From Pseudanabaenaceae cyanobacterium MP8IB2.15 (lineage in GTDB: Bacteria > Cyanobacteriota > Cyanobacteriia > Pseudanabaenales > Pseudanabaenaceae): DNA of 9,580 nucleotides. The stretch's first letter is position 1; each line of letters starts with the position of its first letter. A model generated the notes under the pieces. It had not been told where the DNA came from. It saw only the letters and a list, made by a program, of their open reading frames with translations, and searched no databases. The position numbers and the translations under genes were made by a program. Positions 6,493 to 9,580 of this stretch are shown in pieces. Where the stretch lies: assembly GCA_030248825.1 (NCBI GenBank), contig JARCMB010000094.1, positions 1 through 9,580 of the forward strand, read 5' to 3'.

Positions 6493-6521
6493 ACTAGTAC
6501 TAGTTCGATAATGCAGCATTA
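6493..6521. repeat. Two adjacent dyads in the ftn2 leader/promoter region
   Basis: ACTAGTACTAGT (6493-6504) is a perfect 12-bp palindrome and also a tandem copy of ACTAGT. Four bases later TAATGC-A-GCATTA (6509-6521) is a second perfect dyad of 6-bp arms. Both lie 23-51 bp upstream of the ftn2 GTG, where a promoter or operator would be expected. Confidence 0.5.
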
Positions 6522-6556
6522 CACAACCTCAGCTCTGCGCCTACAAGCTTCGATCG

Positions 6557-6578
6557 ACTTCTAGAAATTTCTAGAAGT
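6557..6578. promoter_or_regulatory. Perfect 22-bp palindrome, candidate operator
   Basis: The half-site ACTTCTAGAAA (6557-6567) is followed immediately by its exact reverse complement (6568-6578), with no spacer. It contains two copies of the palindromic octamer TTCTAGAA (6559-6566 and 6569-6576) set 10 bp apart, one helical turn. This nested symmetry is what a pair of cooperating dimeric regulators would bind. It lies 87 bp upstream of the ftn2 start and about 410 bp upstream of pdhA. There is no T-run on either side, so it is not an intrinsic terminator. The regulator is unknown. Confidence 0.55.
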
Positions 6579-6739
6579 AATGTTTCCCCAGTGGACATCT
6601 CAAGAATCTAACGCCCGAATTATACATTAAGAATTTGGGTGTAGGTATATCTTTTGCGTCTTCTTTTACCTTTTTATTGATTCATTTAGGTCTTTCAGAC
6701 CCAATTAGACCCTAATTTACTCAGCTAGAGGTTTCGAGA

Positions 6740-6768
6740 TTGACTTATGGACGGATAATTTTTGATAT
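6740..6768 (+). promoter_or_regulatory. Candidate distal promoter toward pdhA
   Basis: TTGACT (6740-6745) and TGATAT (6763-6768) are separated by exactly 17 bp on the plus strand. The -35 box is close to consensus and the -10 box is poor. A start near 6775 would give pdhA a leader of about 215 nt containing the inverted repeat at 6814-6846. Confidence 0.3.
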
Positions 6769-6813
6769 GAGCAACATAGTTGGGCATGATATCATACTGA
6801 ACTAGTTTTTCGT

Positions 6814-6846
6814 GCCTAAACTCAAAATCCAATCTAATTTTTAGGC
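6814..6846 (+). repeat. Inverted repeat in the putative pdhA leader
   Basis: GCCTAAA (6814-6820) and TTTAGGC (6840-6846) form a perfect 7-bp stem around a 19-nt AT-rich loop. No T-run follows on the plus strand. If transcribed from the distal promoter candidate it could fold in the 5' leader; otherwise it could be a protein-binding dyad. The long loop weakens both ideas. Confidence 0.3.
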
Positions 6847-6869
6847 TCAACTGCATCAGCAAATTCAGT

Positions 6870-6897
6870 TTGCGACTTGGTAGATTGTGTTTAAATT
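6870..6897 (+). promoter_or_regulatory. Candidate proximal promoter of pdhA
   Basis: TTGCGA (6870-6875) and TAAATT (6892-6897) with 16 bp between would start transcription near 6904, about 85 nt before the pdhA ATG. Both boxes are partial matches. It is the better placed of two candidates but not clearly the stronger. Confidence 0.25.
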
Positions 6898-6988
6898 AGA
6901 CATTAGCTACACAAATAAGTACAGTTCACAGGTAAACTAAACAGCAGAACTTAGACAATAATCAGCAGACTTTAGGAAATTTGCATCA

Positions 6989-8002
6989 ATGATTCAAGCA
7001 GCTACCTCTTCCTCTCTTCAGTTAACGGCAGCCGAAGTAGCCATCCTCTATGAGGATATGGTTCTGGGGCGGACATTTGAGGATAAGTGCGCCGAAATGT
7101 ACTATCGCGGCAAAATGTTTGGATTTGTGCATTTATATAATGGACAGGAAGCCGTCGCGTCAGGCGTAATCAAGGCAATGCGACCTGATGATTATGTGTG
7201 CAGTACCTATCGGGATCATGTCCATGCTCTGAGTGCTGGAGTACCTGCAAATGAGGTGATGGCGGAGTTGTTTGGCAAGGCAACTGGTTGTAGCAAAGGG
7301 CGCGGCGGCTCGATGCACATCTTTTCAGCAAAGCATAATTTTTTGGGTGGGTTTGCGTTTGTGGCTGAAGGTATTCCTGTGGCTGCGGGGGCAGCATTTC
7401 AGACAAAGTATCGGCGCGAAGTGTTGGGTGAGAATGCCGATCAGGTGACAGCTTGTTTCTTTGGCGATGGCGCGACAAACAACGGTCAGTTTTATGAAAC
7501 CCTAAATATGGCTTCGTTGTGGAAGTTGCCAATTATTTTTGTGGTCGAAAATAATAAGTGGGCGATCGGGATGGAGCATGTTCGCGCTACTTCTGATATT
7601 GCAATTTACAAAAAAGCGGCTGTGTTTGGGATGCCTGGCTACGAGGTAGATGGCATGGATGTTATGGCAGTGCACGATCGAGCCCAAGAAGCAGTAAGAC
7701 GAGCGCGGGCGGGTGAGGGTCCAACTTTACTGGAATGCATGACCTATCGTTTTCGTGGACATTCACTGGCCGATCCTGATGAACTCCGCCCCAAAGTCGA
7801 AAAAGACGAGTGGTTCAGTCGTGACCCAATTAAACTTTTTGCGGCTAAGGTCACAGCTAACGGATTAGCAACTGAGTCAGAACTTAAGTCGATCGACCAA
7901 AAAATCCAAGCTGTGGTTGACGAGTCTGTGAGGTTTGCTGAGGCTTCACCCGAACCAGGTGCAGATGAAATCTATCGTTTCCAATTTGCCGAAGACGAGT
8001 AA
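6989..8002 (+). CDS. pdhA: Pyruvate dehydrogenase E1 component, alpha subunit
   Basis: With PdhB this subunit forms the thiamine-diphosphate E1 enzyme that decarboxylates pyruvate and passes the acetyl group to E2, feeding acetyl-CoA to fatty acid synthesis. The 337-residue length fits the alpha subunit of the alpha2beta2 type. The TPP-binding motif is complete: GDGATNNGQFYE from 159 to VENNKWA at 186-192. Family segments YRDHVHAL (74-81), GRGGSMH (104-110, with the HIF that follows), GGFAFVAEGIPVAAGAAF and the loop YRFRGHSLADPDELR (253-267, His258) are also present. The ATG is preceded by AGGA 11 nt upstream, rather distant but usable. pdhB is not in the window; the E1 subunit genes are commonly apart in cyanobacteria. 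The adaptor gene follows in the same direction after 114 bp with no obvious terminator between. Confidence 0.97.
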   Translation: MIQAATSSSLQLTAAEVAILYEDMVLGRTFEDKCAEMYYRGKMFGFVHLYNGQEAVASGVIKAMRPDDYVCSTYRDHVHALSAGVPANEVMAELFGKATGCSKGRGGSMHIFSAKHNFLGGFAFVAEGIPVAAGAAFQTKYRREVLGENADQVTACFFGDGATNNGQFYETLNMASLWKLPIIFVVENNKWAIGMEHVRATSDIAIYKKAAVFGMPGYEVDGMDVMAVHDRAQEAVRRARAGEGPTLLECMTYRFRGHSLADPDELRPKVEKDEWFSRDPIKLFAAKVTANGLATESELKSIDQKIQAVVDESVRFAEASPEPGADEIYRFQFAEDE

Positions 8003-8116
8003 TGCTTGATTTTGGCGATCTAACTTCTAACACACTGTTTGGGCAAAGCTTTGAAAATTTGGCTTCGCTTATGATTGATAAAGACTTGCGATTAGATTTA
8101 GTTAGATTTTGTTTTT

Positions 8117-9397
8117 ATGCAAATTCCTCTGCTTGGTAAGCGTCAGAATCCTTGGCTGGTGATCCTAATAGCATCGATCGTTCTAGGAGGAGGCGCGATC
8201 TCTTGGCGATTGCTAAACCAGAACAGCACTAAACCCAACATCGATCGAGATACTGTCGTAGTTAAAGCAGAGCCACTCAAACTCAGGATCAAAGCCAGTG
8301 GGTCGGTTGTGCCGATTCAGACAGTTAATGTCAGCCCAAAAGTATCGGGGCGATTGGTGGAGCTACTGGTAGAGCAAGGCGACAAAGTGACGCAGGGGCA
8401 GATTATGGCGCGGATGGATGATGCCAATATTCAAGCCCAACTCGCTGAAGCTAGAGCGAATCTGGATGCTAGTCAAGCTGGCTTGGACAAATTACGTAAT
8501 GGCAGTCGGACTGAGGACGTTGTCGCTGCCAAAGCTAGAGTAGATTCGGCACAGGCTCGCGCCAATCTCAGTCGTTCTCGCTTGGAACGAAATCGCGATC
8601 TGGCAAAACAGGGAGCAATTACTCGCGATCGACTTGACGAGCTAGAGGCAGAGTTTCGGGCTAATACTGGCACACTGCGGGACACCCAGAGCCAACTGCA
8701 ACAACTTCAAAATGGGGCGCGGCGGGAGGATATTGCCCAAGCTGAAGCCCAAGTTGCTCAAGCTCAAGCCCGACTCAAAAATATTGAGGTGCAGCAATCT
8801 GATACGGTAATTCGATCGCCACTGAATGGCATTGTCACGCAGAAATACGCTACGGTGGGAGCCTTTGTCACCCCAACAACTACAGCATCCACTACTTCTT
8901 CAGCAACTTCGACTTCGATCGTGGCTGTCGCCGACGGCTTAGAAATCTTAGCGAAAGTACCAGAAGTCGATATTGGTCAGATTGCCGTGAACCAATCAGT
9001 TGAAGTGGTGGCAGATGCTTATCCCGATCGAATCTTTCAGGGGAGAGTCCGATTGATCGCGCCTGAAGCAGTTTTAGAGCAAAATGTCACTTCATTTCAG
9101 ATTCGGATCGAACTGGAAACAGGTCAAAAAGAATTACAGTCGGGGATGAATACTAATCTCACTTTTATTGGTCGCCAGATCGATAATGCTTTGGTTGTGC
9201 CAACTGTAGCGATTACAACCGAAAATGGGCAGACAGGTTTATTGATTCCCGATCGAAATAATCAATCCCAATTTCGGGCGGTGACAATCGGTTCGACGAT
9301 CGATAACAAAACTCAAATCCTCAAAGGGATTCAGGCAGGTGAAAGAGTGTTTATCAAGCTGACTGAACAGAAAAACAAACCAAACACCGCTCCCTAA
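8117..9397 (+). CDS. HlyD/MacA/DevB-type membrane-fusion (periplasmic adaptor) protein
   Basis: Adaptors of this family link an inner-membrane transporter (ABC, RND or MFS) to an outer-membrane channel. In the 426 residues, a membrane anchor covers about 12-30 (PWLVILIASIVLGGGAISW). The first half-lipoyl motif covers about 69-100 (VSPKVSGRLVELLVEQGDKV), and a coiled-coil hairpin covers about 102-228. The second half-lipoyl motif covers about 230-252 (VIRSPLNGIVTQKYATVGAF), and beta-barrel and membrane-proximal domains span about 272-415. The hairpin arms carry a repeated block, NGSRTEDVVAAKA (128-140) and NGARREDIAQAEA (199-211). A Thr/Ser-rich loop (252-267) interrupts the second lipoyl/barrel junction. 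No Shine-Dalgarno precedes the ATG. No transporter gene adjoins it: upstream is pdhA and downstream a convergent gene. The substrate is unknown. Confidence 0.92.
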   Translation: MQIPLLGKRQNPWLVILIASIVLGGGAISWRLLNQNSTKPNIDRDTVVVKAEPLKLRIKASGSVVPIQTVNVSPKVSGRLVELLVEQGDKVTQGQIMARMDDANIQAQLAEARANLDASQAGLDKLRNGSRTEDVVAAKARVDSAQARANLSRSRLERNRDLAKQGAITRDRLDELEAEFRANTGTLRDTQSQLQQLQNGARREDIAQAEAQVAQAQARLKNIEVQQSDTVIRSPLNGIVTQKYATVGAFVTPTTTASTTSSATSTSIVAVADGLEILAKVPEVDIGQIAVNQSVEVVADAYPDRIFQGRVRLIAPEAVLEQNVTSFQIRIELETGQKELQSGMNTNLTFIGRQIDNALVVPTVAITTENGQTGLLIPDRNNQSQFRAVTIGSTIDNKTQILKGIQAGERVFIKLTEQKNKPNTAP

Positions 9398-9409
9398 AAT
9401 GCGCAACAA

Positions 9410-9580
9410 TTAGTGAAATCGCCCAAGTAGCCAGCCTAGGCCTAAACCCAGCAGACTAAAAAATATTAGCAACCCTAATGTTTGGCTACGGTTAAAACCT
9501 CTTTCGCTCATTTGCCTTTTAGCCCAAAATAGCGGCGAAAACCAGAATAAAGCCAGAACTGCTGCCAGCGCAAAGAACAG
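9410..9580 (-). CDS. Unidentified small membrane protein, C-terminal part (runs off the right edge)
   Basis: The minus strand is open from the window edge to a TAA at 9410-9412, giving the last 56 residues. It contains a hydrophobic segment at the edge (LFFALAAVLALFWFSPLFW), a short basic loop (AKRQMSERGFNRSQ) and a second strong hydrophobic segment (TLGLLIFFSLLGLGLGWLLG) ending GRFH. Two transmembrane helices joined by a basic loop fit a small integral membrane protein, but I do not recognise the family. An internal ATG (Met24 of the visible part) follows an AAAGG-like site and would give only 33 residues. The open frame and membrane helix upstream of it favour a longer gene. It converges on the adaptor gene with 12 bp between stop codons. 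Confidence 0.65.
   Translation of the reverse strand: MFFALAAVLALFWFSPLFWAKRQMSERGFNRSQTLGLLIFFSLLGLGLGWLLGRFH

Larger units (their letters stand above)
6471..6988. other. Divergent ftn2-pdhA intergenic region rich in dyads
   Basis: These 518 bp separate two genes transcribed outward and hold no supportable coding sequence. They contain the ftn2 ribosome-binding site, several dyads (6493-6504, 6509-6521, 6557-6578, 6689-6693 paired with 6697-6701, the palindrome ATGATATCAT at 6786-6795, AACTAGTT at 6800-6807, and 6814-6820 paired with 6840-6846) and two candidate plus-strand promoters. The words AGACC (6697-6701 and 6708-6712) and CTAG recur. Both promoters must lie here, and the length leaves room for several regulators or a small RNA. 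I cannot demonstrate either. Confidence 0.6.

Noticed and set aside
6559..6576. TTC-ta-GAA-at-TTC-ta-GAA pattern matching a eukaryotic heat-shock element
   Set aside because: All other evidence is bacterial, and the inverted NGAAN units are forced by the palindrome itself. There is no reason to invoke a heat-shock factor.
7170..7687. Minus-strand open frames inside pdhA and the adaptor gene (8473-8685)
   Set aside because: They are antisense to well-supported genes with intact motifs, and their compositions (Pro/His/Thr- or Arg/Ser-rich) are typical of reverse-strand shadows.
8044..8068. CAAAGCTTTG palindrome and imperfect GCAAAGC/GCTTCGC hairpin between pdhA and the adaptor gene as a terminator
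   Set aside because: The stem contains a mismatch and is not followed by a T-run, so termination cannot be supported. Co-transcription of the two genes remains possible.
1..9580. Mobile elements, CRISPR arrays, defence or toxin-antitoxin modules, tRNA genes
   Set aside because: I looked for terminal inverted repeats, regularly spaced repeats, transposase or nuclease motifs and cloverleaf-like sequences on both strands and found none. The gene content is core metabolism and envelope.

Overview
The window looks like chromosomal DNA from a cyanobacterium. Four lines of evidence agree. One long gene encodes an ARC6/Ftn2/ZipN-type cell-division protein, a family of cyanobacteria and plastids. The hexamer CGATCG, the core of the HIP1 octamer, occurs about thirty times by hand count, where two or three would be expected by chance. 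There is also an lpxD gene and a free-standing pyruvate dehydrogenase E1-alpha gene. The genus cannot be fixed from sequence alone. The region reads as ordinary core genome. I see no mobile element, CRISPR array, tRNA or rRNA, and no sign of recent transfer.

Layout, left to right. Bases 1-1789 hold a minus-strand fatty-acid block: acpP (acyl carrier protein), then fabF (beta-ketoacyl-ACP synthase II), then the first 33 codons of a probable yidD that runs off the left edge. The acpP-fabF spacer (1380-1546) is filled with short degenerate direct repeats. Bases 1790-2530 hold a small minus-strand gene for an unrecognised 73-residue protein. It has a strong Shine-Dalgarno and a perfect 12-bp-stem intrinsic terminator, so it looks like its own transcription unit. 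Bases 2531-6470 hold a minus-strand series: ftn2 (cell division, GTG start), lpxD (lipid A biosynthesis, 14 bp after ftn2) and a small TPR protein 83 bp further on.

Bases 6471-6988 form a 518-bp divergent intergenic region. It is rich in dyads, including a perfect 22-bp palindrome built from two TTCTAGAA octamers one helical turn apart. On the plus strand follow pdhA (pyruvate dehydrogenase E1 alpha) and, 114 bp later, an HlyD/MacA/DevB-type membrane-fusion (adaptor) protein. At the right edge a convergent minus-strand gene shows only its last 56 codons, which encode a small membrane protein.

How the genes fit together. AcpP carries the acyl chains that FabF elongates, and hydroxyacyl-ACP is the known acyl donor of LpxD. 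PdhA supplies acetyl-CoA, the entry point to the same pathway. YidD helps YidC insert membrane proteins, Ftn2 organises FtsZ at the membrane, and the adaptor belongs to an envelope-spanning exporter. The theme is envelope synthesis and growth, but the genes lie in several transcription units, so shared regulation is only inferred. The most interesting signals are non-coding: the dyads between ftn2 and pdhA, the in-frame ATG-TAA in the ftn2 translation-initiation region, and the repeat tract between acpP and fabF. No new multi-gene system is evident.
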